DNA of 33,580 nt from an uncultured Collinsella sp. (lineage in GTDB: Bacteria; Actinomycetota; Coriobacteriia; Coriobacteriales; Coriobacteriaceae). The stretch spans positions 1 to 33,580 of the forward strand of contig CABUTO010000024.1 in the NCBI GenBank assembly GCA_902494535.1, given 5' to 3'. How positions within the stretch are numbered: the first letter of the stretch is position 1; every line of letters begins with the position of its first letter. The position numbers and the translations under genes were made by a program. Below the pieces are notes generated by a model. It saw only the letters and a program-made list of their open reading frames with translations, was not told the origin of the DNA and ran no database searches. Shown one piece after another: positions 1 through 7,324 of the stretch.

Positions 1-97
1 AGGTAAGATTGAAGGGCCTGACGCCGGAGGAGTTCCGGAACCAGGCCCTTGCGGCGTAGTCGCTATTTATTCAGTCCAAGTTTCGGGGCGCAGTTCA
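1..97 (+). mobile_element. Right end of an IS3-family insertion sequence (partial)
   Basis: The segment holds the last codons of a transposase, then about 38 bp of non-coding DNA ending in GTCCAAG...GGGGCGCAGTTCA (74-97). Many IS3-family elements begin TGAACTGCACCCC and end with its complement, so the terminal inverted repeat probably ends near base 97. The left end and most of the transposase lie outside the window, so completeness and activity cannot be judged. The exact boundary is inferred from the terminus, since the target duplication cannot be seen with only one end present. Confidence 0.7.
3..59 (+). CDS. IS3-family transposase (OrfB/rve type), C-terminal fragment
   Basis: The frame starting at base 3 reads VRLKGLTPEEFRNQALAA and then stops at 57-59. 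The string 'LKGLTPEEFRNQ' is a hallmark of the extreme C-terminus of IS3-family OrfB integrases, the DDE enzymes that cut and join the element. Only 18 residues are visible, so the catalytic DDE residues are outside the window. It stops about 40 bp before the IS terminus, as is usual in this family. Confidence 0.75.
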   Translation, partial: VRLKGLTPEEFRNQALAA

Positions 98-115
98 CTG
101 TCCCCTTTGTGGTGG
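98..115. repeat. Probable half-copy of the AATGTGACAAAGGGAC palindrome, cut by the IS
   Basis: Immediately after the inferred IS terminus the sequence reads CTGTCCCCTTTGTGGTGG. The right halves of the intact palindromes at 10955-10985 and 32078-32110 read CTGTCCCTTTGTCGCAT and CTGTCCCTTTGTCGGAT. The match suggests the IS inserted near the centre of a seventh copy. The other half would lie beyond the left edge of the window. Confidence 0.45.
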
Positions 116-146
116 TTTTTGTTTTTGAGAGAGGAGCGGGGCGCTG

Positions 147-1772
147 ATGGACGTCCGTACGGACGGCGATATTGCCGATAGCTTTTGGTGGCGGCGCACA
201 ACGTTGACGCGCCGCACTCCTCTGTATGACGCCTGCGTATCGGCGGGGCTGCTGGTTGCGGCGACGATTGTGGGCGCGCTGCTCGACCATCCGGGTCTCG
301 CGCCGAGCATCATGATCGTCTATGTGTTCGCCGTTCAGCTGTGCGCATTCTTTACCTGGAGTCGCCTGTATTGCTTGCTGAGCTCGGCTGCCGCCGTGGC
401 GCTCTACAACTTCTTGTTTGTCGACCCGCGCTACTCGCTGTCGCTTATCGACCGCGGCTATCCCGGCATGTTCTTCATCATGTTCGTGGTCTCGCTTGTG
501 TCGAGCTCGATTGCGTTGGCCCTGCGCCGCGCCTTGGCACAGGCTGCCGCCAGCGACCGCCGCACGCATATGGTGCTCGAGACCAACCGTATGCTGCAGC
601 GGTGCGCCGACGAGCAGCAGATCGTTCATGCCATGGCTACGCAGCTGGCGCGTCTTTCGGGCTGTCCAGTCGTGTGGTACAGCGCCGACGCCGAGGGCGA
701 TGACCTGCTGCCGCGTGCGACGTACACAGCCGTGGGCGATGCCGCGCCGGTGCACGAGCTGGCGCCGCAGATGCCGCCGCGGCTCTCGGCGTCCGCCTAC
801 GTGGGAACGCCGCTTGACGCCACGTTTGGCGGATCGGCGTTCTATGGCATCTACCTGACGGTTCGCACAGGCGACGGCTTGGTGCGCTCGGGCGATCCCG
901 CCTCGGTGGTGGGCGTGCTGGCTATCGTTGCCGAGCCCGACGTGCTGACGCATGAGGAACGGACACTTGCCGATGCCATCGTGAGCGAAGGCGAGCTGGC
1001 GCTCGACCGCGCCCGCGCCATGGAGGCCCGCGAGGAGGCGGCGGTGCTCGCCAAAAACGAGCAGCTGCGCGCCAACCTGCTGCGCTCCATCTCGCACGAT
1101 TTGCGCACGCCGCTCACCAGTATTTCGGGCAATGCCGACGTGCTGCTCGACCAGGGCTCGACCGGCACCGCGGTGCTCGATGCCCAGACGCGCCGCGGCC
1201 TGCTTCTATCCATTCGCTCGGATGCGCTGTGGCTCAACGCCACTGTCGAGAACCTGCTCGCCATCACCAAGCTCGAGGGCGGCGGTATGCATCTGTCGAC
1301 TACGCTCGAGCTTATGGACGATATCGTCGAGGAGGCGCTGCGCCACGTAAGTCCGGCCGTGCGCGAGCACGATCTTAAGGTGGTGGCGTGCGATGAGCCG
1401 GCGCTCGTCAATGTCGATGCGCGCCTGATGGTGCAGCTGGTGGTCAATCTGGTGAACAACGCCATCACCTATACGCCCGCAGGCTCGCATATCGTGATTT
1501 CGATTGGCGTCGACGATGGATGCGTGGCGTGCTCGGTGGCCGATGACGGCCCGGGCATTGCGCCCGAGGACCGCGAGCGAATCTTTGAGTCGTTCTACAC
1601 CGCCAACCACGGTCTTGCCGACAGCCATCGCAGCGTGGGCCTGGGCCTTTCGCTCTGCCGCTCCATTGCGTTAGCGCATGGCGGTAGCATAGAGGTTGCC
1701 GCGGCGGACCCGCACGGCTCGGTCTTTACGATTGAGCTTCCCGTCACCGATGTTTCGTTTGATAAGGAGTAG
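147..1772 (+). CDS. kdpD: KdpD-like membrane sensor histidine kinase lacking the N-terminal KdpD/Usp region
   Basis: Membrane histidine kinase of 541 aa, presumed to phosphorylate the regulator encoded 4 bp downstream. Four hydrophobic segments (about 29-47, 53-70, 74-92, 106-127) match the DUF4118 membrane module of KdpD. A GAF-like stretch follows (about 140-265). The kinase core is intact: H-box SISHDLRTP with His317, N-box around 430-440, G1 DDGPG (466-470) and G2 GLGLS (498-502). E. coli KdpD is about 890 aa; this protein starts at the membrane module and lacks the N-terminal osmosensing (KdpD, Walker-containing) and Usp domains. The ATG at 147 has AGGAG at 132-136. No kdpFABC pump genes are visible, so control of K+ uptake is inferred from family only. 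The IS end lies just 50 bp upstream. Confidence 0.85.
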   Translation: MDVRTDGDIADSFWWRRTTLTRRTPLYDACVSAGLLVAATIVGALLDHPGLAPSIMIVYVFAVQLCAFFTWSRLYCLLSSAAAVALYNFLFVDPRYSLSLIDRGYPGMFFIMFVVSLVSSSIALALRRALAQAAASDRRTHMVLETNRMLQRCADEQQIVHAMATQLARLSGCPVVWYSADAEGDDLLPRATYTAVGDAAPVHELAPQMPPRLSASAYVGTPLDATFGGSAFYGIYLTVRTGDGLVRSGDPASVVGVLAIVAEPDVLTHEERTLADAIVSEGELALDRARAMEAREEAAVLAKNEQLRANLLRSISHDLRTPLTSISGNADVLLDQGSTGTAVLDAQTRRGLLLSIRSDALWLNATVENLLAITKLEGGGMHLSTTLELMDDIVEEALRHVSPAVREHDLKVVACDEPALVNVDARLMVQLVVNLVNNAITYTPAGSHIVISIGVDDGCVACSVADDGPGIAPEDRERIFESFYTANHGLADSHRSVGLGLSLCRSIALAHGGSIEVAAADPHGSVFTIELPVTDVSFDKE

Positions 1773-1776
1773 CGCT

Positions 1777-2490
1777 GTGCCGAACTCTGCCGTAAAACCG
1801 CTCATCTTGGTCGTTGAGGACGACCCCGCCGTTCGCAACTTAATCGTTGCCGCGCTCGAGGTGCACGGCTTGCGCCATATGGCTGTGGAAACCGCCCATG
1901 CCGCCATCGCCGCTGCCTCATCGCAGGCACCGAGTATTGTGCTGCTCGATTTGGGCCTACCCGATATGGACGGCGTCAAGGTGGTGGAGTCGGTGCGCGC
2001 GTGGTCGGGCATGCCGATCATCGTGGTCTCGGCGCGCAGCGAGGATGCGGACAAGATTCGCGCGCTCGATGCCGGTGCCGACGACTACCTGACCAAGCCG
2101 TTTTCGGTCGAGGAGTTGCTCGCGCGCATTCGTACGACACTCAGGCGCCTTTCGTATGCGCAAACGGGCGGCGTTGCCTCCGAGGGCTCGTTCGATACCG
2201 GTGAGCTGCATATCGATTTTGATGCCGGCATTGCCACGATGGATGGCGAGGAGCTGCATCTGACGCCGATCGAGTACAAACTGCTATGCCTGTTGGCCCA
2301 TAATGCCGACAAGGTGCTCACGCACCAGTTTATCTTGCACGAGATTTGGGGCACGGCAACCAAGAGCGACCTGGCGAGCCTGCGTGTCTTTATGGGCACG
2401 CTGCGCAAGAAGATCGAATCCGACCCCGCGCACCCACGCTATATCCAAACGCACGTGGGCATCGGTTACCGATTGGTCACCCAAGGCTAG
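1777..2490 (+). CDS. kdpE: KdpE-like OmpR/PhoB-family response regulator
   Basis: Response regulator of 237 aa, partner of the upstream kinase. The receiver domain (about 8-122) has the acidic pair (E14-D15-D16), phospho-acceptor Asp58 (VLLDLGLPD), Ser85 and Lys107 (LTKPFS). A winged-helix DNA-binding domain follows (about 140-235), with the recognition region SLRVFMGTLRKKIE and the terminal GIGYRL hairpin. GTG at 1777 is preferred: AAGGAG ends at 1769 with 7-nt spacing, and the receiver starts right after it. A longer frame runs upstream but overlaps the kinase and has no ribosome site. The 4-nt gap to the kinase stop implies one transcript and probable translational coupling. Targets are outside the window. 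Confidence 0.9.
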   Translation: MPNSAVKPLILVVEDDPAVRNLIVAALEVHGLRHMAVETAHAAIAAASSQAPSIVLLDLGLPDMDGVKVVESVRAWSGMPIIVVSARSEDADKIRALDAGADDYLTKPFSVEELLARIRTTLRRLSYAQTGGVASEGSFDTGELHIDFDAGIATMDGEELHLTPIEYKLLCLLAHNADKVLTHQFILHEIWGTATKSDLASLRVFMGTLRKKIESDPAHPRYIQTHVGIGYRLVTQG

Positions 2491-2515
2491 ATCGCCAACC
2501 ACCATCCCAATATGA

Positions 2516-2579
2516 GTTGCGGTGAAATAGTTCCTGTTTGGGCCTTTACCAGGCTTTTTAGGAACTATTCCACCGCAAC
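2516..2579. terminator. Long stem-loop between convergent genes (probable bidirectional terminator/palindromic repeat)
   Basis: 20-nt arms at 2516-2535 and 2560-2579 pair with one mismatch. The loop holds a small GCCT/AGGC hairpin followed by TTTTT (2555-2559). It sits exactly between the stops of the convergent kdpE-like gene (+) and rlmKL (-), so it likely ends both transcripts. The arms are far longer than an intrinsic terminator needs, which suggests a mobile palindromic repeat recruited for this role. Confidence 0.6.
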
Positions 2580-2584
2580 TTCGT

Positions 2585-5143
2585 CTATTTGCCCTTGGGC
2601 TTGCTGGCGTAGAACTTCTTCTTTTTGGGCTTGCCGGCAGGAGAGGGTTTGCCGGCAAAGTTCGACTTGCCGTTGCCGGCCTGCGCGTGCGCGGGTACTG
2701 CCGCACGGGGCTTGCGGGCCTCGGGGTTGCGCAGCTCCTCGGTTCGCTCGGCAATCTCCTCGGCGCTAAAGCCGACCTCGGCCATGGCGTCCTCGATGGG
2801 CAGGCGACGCACGATATAGCAATGGTGCACCTTCTGGTTGCGCGCGAAGTCCTCGGGGATGGTCTGCGCCGTAATGTCCTCCAGCACTACGCCCGCGCGT
2901 GCGAGCTTGCGTGTCTCGGGGCGGAAGCCGCGCAGGTTGCAGCTAAAGATGGCATGTCCGCCCTGTGCGAGCAGGCGCGATACGCCGGCCAAAAGCTCAA
3001 CATGGTCGCGCTGGACATCCCAAGTGCGGCGGCCCATCTTGGACGAGTTCGAGAACGTGGGCGGGTCGACAAAGATCAGGTCCCAGCGGTTGCGCGTCTG
3101 GCGCTGGTCGCGAATCCAGGCGAGCACGTCGTCGCGCACAAAATGATGCTGCGGACCCACAAAGCCGTTCTGGCGCATATTGCGCTCGGCCCAGTCCAGG
3201 TAGGTGTTGGAGAGGTCGACCGTCACAGTCTCCTCGACGCCGCCGTCTGCCGCATAGCAGGTGGCGGTGCCGGTGTAGGCAAACAGGTTGAGGAAGCGGC
3301 GCGCCTGCTTGGCGTGCTCGCGCACCAGGTTGCGGGTGACGCGGTGGTCCAGGAAGATGCCCACATCCAGATAGTCGTCAAAGTTGACGGCAAAGGTGAG
3401 CCCGCCCTCTTCGATGAGCGGCAGGCGACGGCGCGCGATGTTGGCGCGCTCGCCTGATGCGCCCTTACCGGCGCCCTGCTTGCCGTACTGCGAGCCGCCG
3501 CGCGAACGCATGCGGGCCTTGGCGTGCACATGCTCGGCGGGAACATCCAAGATACGCGGCGCGATGGCCAAGATGTCGAGCATACGGGCCTGGGCCAGTG
3601 CGGGGTCGATGGTCTTGGGCGCGGCGTATTCGGCGATGACGAGCCAGCGGCCCGGCGTCTGCGGGCAGCCCTCGTACAGATCGATGGCGGCGGAGTAATC
3701 GGGCAGGTCGGCATCGTAGACGCGGTAGCAGCTCACGCCCTCGCGCTTGGCCCACTTGCGACGCAGGCGGGCATTTTTGCGCAGGCGGTTGGCGAACTGC
3801 TCGGACTCCGGGATGAGCACGGGCAGCGGCTTGCCGTCGCCCAGGTCGAGCATGGCGGCAGGTTCGGGCATGGCGGGGGCGGCGGCTTCGTCTTGGGCAC
3901 CTGCGGTCTGCTCCTCAGCACCTGCACTGGTCGCAGCTTCAAATGCCGCGGCGGCGTGATCGAGCGAGGGCCAAACCTCAATAGTTGCCTCTTCATTGTT
4001 GGGCATGACGGCGATCGAGCGCTCGGGCTCGGCGTGGAGCGCGCGGGCCAGCAATCCGTCGCGGGTGAGCGCGGCGACCGGCGCCGCGGCAAGCTCGGGC
4101 GCGCGGCGCAGCTCGCCGACCAGCGTCATGGCGTCGTGCATGAGCGAAAGTGGTGTCTCGGTCGTATCCGCGACCACGGCGGCACCGGCGACGGCGCCCA
4201 CGTGGTCCAGTACGGTGGCGGACTTGGCGGCACAAAAATCGACAAAGCGCTTGTAGCCGGCACACTTGACCATGCGCTCAGCGGTCTTGCGGGCGGCGGG
4301 GTCAACATCCACGGCAACGATGCGTGCCCGGCGCTCGCGTGCTGCCGCCTCGCGCTCGCGTGCCTCGGCAAGCAGCTGCTCCCACAGAGCGGCGTCGTGC
4401 AGCTGCCAGCCCTCAAAGCCCCAGCGCTCGCGTACGGCTCCCGGGGCGCGGTCGGTCAGAATGTTCACGGCCTCCAGCAGCAGGCCGCCGCCGGCGCATG
4501 AGGCGTCGACCAGCGTGGGCAGGGCTTCGTTCTCGTAATCGTCGGCCGTCAGCTCGCGCTCGCACAGCGCGGTCCAACCGACCTGCGCCAGCACCAGGGC
4601 GGCGTAGTCGGGGCGCAGCACGTGCGCGCCCTCGCCGGCACGGGTCGCCGCGGGCGGCAGGCGCTTGAACAGCGGGTCGCCCGAAAGGTCCAGGCTGATG
4701 CTCGCGCGGCGCTGGCGCAGCGAAAGTAGTAGGTGAACATCGGGGTCGGCGGCATCGACATCGGCGCGACGTCCCGTGGTCTCGGCCAGGCGGTCGCACA
4801 GTGCGTCCTTGGCGCGCAGGGCCGAGAAGCGCGTGTTGCGTAGCTGCTCGGTCACGCCGCGGGCGGTGATGGCGATGGTGGCGCCGGGGCGGACGATGCT
4901 CTCCCAGGCGATGTCGTAAACGCTATCGTACAGCTCGTCGGCATCCTGCGCCTCAAAGCGCCCAAGCACCACAAACACGCGGCTGGTCAGGCGCGACCAC
5001 AGACAGGCGCGGTAGCCTTCTTCGAGCTCGCCTTCAAACGTAGCGCGGCCCTTCAGGCGGCGGACATGCGAAAGCCCGAGGCGTTTAAGCTCATCGGCGA
5101 GTGCGGACTCAAAGCCCTCGGGGCAGCTTGCGTAAAATTCCAT
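2585..5143 (-). CDS. rlmKL: RlmKL-type bifunctional 23S rRNA (guanine) methyltransferase with a degenerate RlmL half
   Basis: Protein of 852 aa (E. coli RlmKL is about 700). In RlmKL the N-half (RlmL) makes m2G2445 and the C-half (RlmK) makes m7G2069 in 23S rRNA. A THUMP region lies at about 45-155. In the first methyltransferase, motif I reads VDASCAGGGLLLEA (212-225) where DPxCGSGT is expected. The catalytic motif IV position reads VVADTTETPLSL (323-334) instead of NPPY. The second methyltransferase looks intact: LNLFAYTGTATCYAA (618-632) and FVDPPTFSNSSKM (691-703). An Ala-rich linker (about 335-435) and a Lys-rich tail (about 805-852) are extra. The start has AGAGG upstream, and a shared palindromic -10 lies 25-40 bp away. 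RlmK activity is likely; RlmL activity is doubtful. Confidence 0.85.
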   Translation of the reverse strand: MEFYASCPEGFESALADELKRLGLSHVRRLKGRATFEGELEEGYRACLWSRLTSRVFVVLGRFEAQDADELYDSVYDIAWESIVRPGATIAITARGVTEQLRNTRFSALRAKDALCDRLAETTGRRADVDAADPDVHLLLSLRQRRASISLDLSGDPLFKRLPPAATRAGEGAHVLRPDYAALVLAQVGWTALCERELTADDYENEALPTLVDASCAGGGLLLEAVNILTDRAPGAVRERWGFEGWQLHDAALWEQLLAEAREREAAARERRARIVAVDVDPAARKTAERMVKCAGYKRFVDFCAAKSATVLDHVGAVAGAAVVADTTETPLSLMHDAMTLVGELRRAPELAAAPVAALTRDGLLARALHAEPERSIAVMPNNEEATIEVWPSLDHAAAAFEAATSAGAEEQTAGAQDEAAAPAMPEPAAMLDLGDGKPLPVLIPESEQFANRLRKNARLRRKWAKREGVSCYRVYDADLPDYSAAIDLYEGCPQTPGRWLVIAEYAAPKTIDPALAQARMLDILAIAPRILDVPAEHVHAKARMRSRGGSQYGKQGAGKGASGERANIARRRLPLIEEGGLTFAVNFDDYLDVGIFLDHRVTRNLVREHAKQARRFLNLFAYTGTATCYAADGGVEETVTVDLSNTYLDWAERNMRQNGFVGPQHHFVRDDVLAWIRDQRQTRNRWDLIFVDPPTFSNSSKMGRRTWDVQRDHVELLAGVSRLLAQGGHAIFSCNLRGFRPETRKLARAGVVLEDITAQTIPEDFARNQKVHHCYIVRRLPIEDAMAEVGFSAEEIAERTEELRNPEARKPRAAVPAHAQAGNGKSNFAGKPSPAGKPKKKKFYASKPKGK

Positions 5144-5167
5144 GGGTGACCTCTCTGGTTGCGTCGC

Positions 5168-5183
5168 TCCATTATATAATGGA
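5168..5183. promoter_or_regulatory. Symmetric shared -10 element for divergent rlmKL and HAD genes
   Basis: A perfect 16-bp palindrome, TCCATTATATAATGGA. It carries TATAAT on the plus strand at 5175-5180 and the same hexamer on the minus strand at 5176-5171. Start codons lie about 25 nt (minus, 5143) and 39 nt (plus, 5219) away, which fits short leaders both ways. No good -35 is visible at 17 bp on either side. A repressor site is the alternative reading. Confidence 0.55.
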
Positions 5184-5218
5184 AGCTTCGTTTGCCCTTA
5201 TCCTCGAAAGGAACCCAT

Positions 5219-6046
5219 ATGATTGATGCGTGCCCCGATTCCGCTGTGCTCTTTTTTGACGTGGACGGCACGCTGACGTCGTTCGATCCCGACGATATGA
5301 CCGATAAGGACTTTACGGCGGTGCGTCCCTCGCGGGCGGTTATCGAGGCGTTTCACCGTCTGCGCGATGCGGGACACAAGGCGTTTATCTGCACGGGCCG
5401 CCCCCTGTGGCTTATCGCCGATAGCCTGCGTGCGCTCGACCCCGCGGGCATCGTTGCCATGGCGGGTGCCACGCTCGAGGTCGAGGGACGCGTGGTACAC
5501 GAGGACTGCTTTGGCGAGGACGTTATCGAGGAGCTTGCACGCCGTATGGCCGCGGCAGGGATTGAGGCCTTTTTCGAGACCAACGTGGCTACTTTTGCCC
5601 TGGAACCCGCGGGTGTTGAGCAGTCGTCTCTGATCGGCACTTCTGTGGCGCACAGCACCGAGGAGATGCGCGTCGACGGCAGTCTGCGCGTGGGCAAGGT
5701 AGGCATCGTCGCGAGCGACCTGGCTCGCGTAGCCAACGATGATGGCTTTATCGATCGCGAGTTTGAGCTGTGCAACACCGGTGGTCAGAATCGCGAGCTG
5801 AGCCCCAAGGGCATCGACAAGGGCGTGGGCGTGGCGCGAGCGCTGGAATACCTGGGTCGCACCGGCAACGCGCGCACCTTTGGCTTCGGCGATTCGGGTA
5901 ACGACCTGGGCATGCTCGCTGCGGTCGAGACGGCTGTCGCCATGGGCAACGCCATGCCCGAGGTCAAGGCGGTCGCCGACTACGTGACCGACGATGTCGC
6001 ACACGACGGCACCGTCACAGCGATGCAGCATTTCGGCCTCATCTAA
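5219..6046 (+). CDS. HAD-superfamily (Cof-type) phosphatase
   Basis: Soluble hydrolase of 275 aa in the Cof/HAD-IIB group, which dephosphorylates sugar phosphates, nucleotides or similar small metabolites through an aspartyl-phosphate. Motif I is FFDVDGTLTS near the N-terminus, with nucleophile and acid/base Asp. Motif II lies in FICTGRP. Motif III Lys is in GIDKGVGV, and motif IV is GFGDSGNDLGML. The cap domain lies between motifs II and III. ATG 5219 is chosen because GAAAGGA (5206-5212) sits 6 nt upstream; the frame extends to a TTG at 5192 with no ribosome site. Divergent from rlmKL. The substrate cannot be read from sequence. Confidence 0.88.
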   Translation: MIDACPDSAVLFFDVDGTLTSFDPDDMTDKDFTAVRPSRAVIEAFHRLRDAGHKAFICTGRPLWLIADSLRALDPAGIVAMAGATLEVEGRVVHEDCFGEDVIEELARRMAAAGIEAFFETNVATFALEPAGVEQSSLIGTSVAHSTEEMRVDGSLRVGKVGIVASDLARVANDDGFIDREFELCNTGGQNRELSPKGIDKGVGVARALEYLGRTGNARTFGFGDSGNDLGMLAAVETAVAMGNAMPEVKAVADYVTDDVAHDGTVTAMQHFGLI

Positions 6047-6118
6047 TGAATCCCGCGTTCTGACGTTTGCTCAAACTGCGACTCTTTGCTTTTGCATGCT
6101 CAATCGATTTATCAATCC

Positions 6119-6209
6119 AAACACTGAGGTGTTTATACCGTTCGCCGAGAAGATAAAAACCCGCAGCTCACGCCCTGATAAACATAGGTAAAGTGTTTAG
6201 CAGTTTATC
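6119..6209. promoter_or_regulatory. Two dyads upstream of the transaldolase gene (possible operators)
   Basis: Two inverted repeats lie in the AT-rich 193-bp gap. AAACAC/GTGTTT (6119-6124/6129-6134) has a 4-nt centre. GATAAAC/GTTTATC (6177-6183/6203-6209) has a 19-nt centre and ends 30 nt before the ATG. Both could be repressor sites or leader hairpins. No convincing -35/-10 pair was identified. Confidence 0.35.
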
Positions 6210-6239
6210 GGCCGCATGCAAACGAAAGGAATCAGGCAG

Positions 6240-6944
6240 ATGGCAATCAAGGTGTTCGCTGACGGTGCAAACCTCGAGGGCATGCTCGACATGTACGAGA
6301 ACGGCAACGTTCAGGGTTTCACGACCAACCCGTCCCTTATGAAGAAGGGCGGCGTGACGGACTACCGCGCGTTTGCCAAGGAGGTCCTGACCCACATCAC
6401 CGATGTGTCCGTCTCGTTTGAGGTCTTTGCCGATGACGTCGAGACCATGGAGGTCGAGGCTCGCGAGATCGCTACCTGGGCCGACAACGTCTACGTCAAG
6501 ATTCCGTGCGTGACTACCAAGGGCGAGTCCACCGCCGAGCTGGTCCGCAAGCTTTCGGCCGATGGCATCAAGGTCAACGTCACCACCATCTTTACGCCCG
6601 AGCAGGTCGACGAGATGGTCGAGGCCGTTGACGCCGAGACGCCGTCCATCATCTCGCTCTTTGCCGGCCGTATCGCCGATACCGGCGTCGACCCCATTCC
6701 GTTTGTGACGGAGTCGGTTAAGAAGGCCGCCGCCAAGCCCAACTGCGAGGTCCTGTGGGCGTCCACGCGCGAGCTCATCAACATTTACCAGGCCGAGGCC
6801 TGCGGTTGCCAGATCATCACGGTGCCCAACAGCATCCTGGCCAAGCGCAAGAACATCGGCCGTGATCCGTACGAGGTCTCGCTCGACACCGTGCGCGGCT
6901 TTGCCAAGGATATCGCCTCGCTCGGGTTCCATATCCTGCCGTAG
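6240..6944 (+). CDS. Transaldolase / fructose-6-phosphate aldolase family protein
   Basis: Cytosolic aldolase of 234 aa, in the small (FSA/TalC-like) subfamily rather than the ~315-aa TalB type. It carries out Schiff-base chemistry on ketose phosphates: dihydroxyacetone transfer between sugar phosphates, or F6P cleavage. Lys87 in YVKIPC is the expected Schiff-base residue. Also visible are the N-terminal FADGANLEG strand, TTNPSL, the VTTIFTPEQ segment, and SLFAGRIADTG. ATG 6240 is chosen because GAAAGGA (6224-6230) lies between it and an earlier in-frame ATG at 6216. It is monocistronic: a strong terminator lies at 7185-7230. Transaldolase versus F6P aldolase activity cannot be decided here. 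Confidence 0.88.
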   Translation: MAIKVFADGANLEGMLDMYENGNVQGFTTNPSLMKKGGVTDYRAFAKEVLTHITDVSVSFEVFADDVETMEVEAREIATWADNVYVKIPCVTTKGESTAELVRKLSADGIKVNVTTIFTPEQVDEMVEAVDAETPSIISLFAGRIADTGVDPIPFVTESVKKAAAKPNCEVLWASTRELINIYQAEACGCQIITVPNSILAKRKNIGRDPYEVSLDTVRGFAKDIASLGFHILP

Positions 6945-6974
6945 GGTGAACACTGGCTGTGTCGCGGGTTGTTC

Positions 6975-7046
6975 GCCCCGGTCTTTCCTTTCCCTATCGC
7001 TCACGCGCTTCGCGAGAGTCGCGCTAGGCAAAGGAAAAGCCGGGGC
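6975..7046. repeat. 72-bp imperfect palindrome downstream of the transaldolase gene
   Basis: Outer arms 6975-6991 and 7030-7046 (GCCCCGG...CTTTCCTTT) pair with two mismatches. Pairing resumes inside with CCTA/TAGG and CGC/GCG. It lies 30 bp after the transaldolase stop and has no T-run, so it is a palindromic repeat or RNA 3' hairpin rather than a classic terminator. The rest of the 6945-7324 gap holds only the GGTAAA/TTTACC dyad at 7149-7164 and the terminator below. Confidence 0.5.
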
Positions 7047-7184
7047 TGCCGACACGAACTTGCCAGTAGGTTGGTGTTTGGCCTCCATATTCTGCCGTGG
7101 ACAAAGGTACCCCCGCCTGCGCCGTGCAAAATTGAGAGTATTCAGCAAGGTAAAGGCTTTTACCAGTTAACCGAAGCACGGAAT

Positions 7185-7230
7185 AGCCCCCGTTTTGGCT
7201 CTGACGACGCTAAAACGGGGGCTGTTTTTT
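7185..7230 (+). terminator. Rho-independent terminator of the transaldolase gene
   Basis: 12-bp perfect stem AGCCCCCGTTTT/AAAACGGGGGCT (7185-7196/7212-7223) followed by GTTTTTT. Strong on the plus strand. On the minus strand it could help end tex, but no good T-run follows there. Confidence 0.85.
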
Positions 7231-7324
7231 GCTTTTCGTCTCTGAGAGGCATCCGGAGCGGTGGAATTTGCAGAATACTCGCGATTTTGCACGTCGCGAG
7301 AGGGGGGACCCTTGCTTTGGCGGT

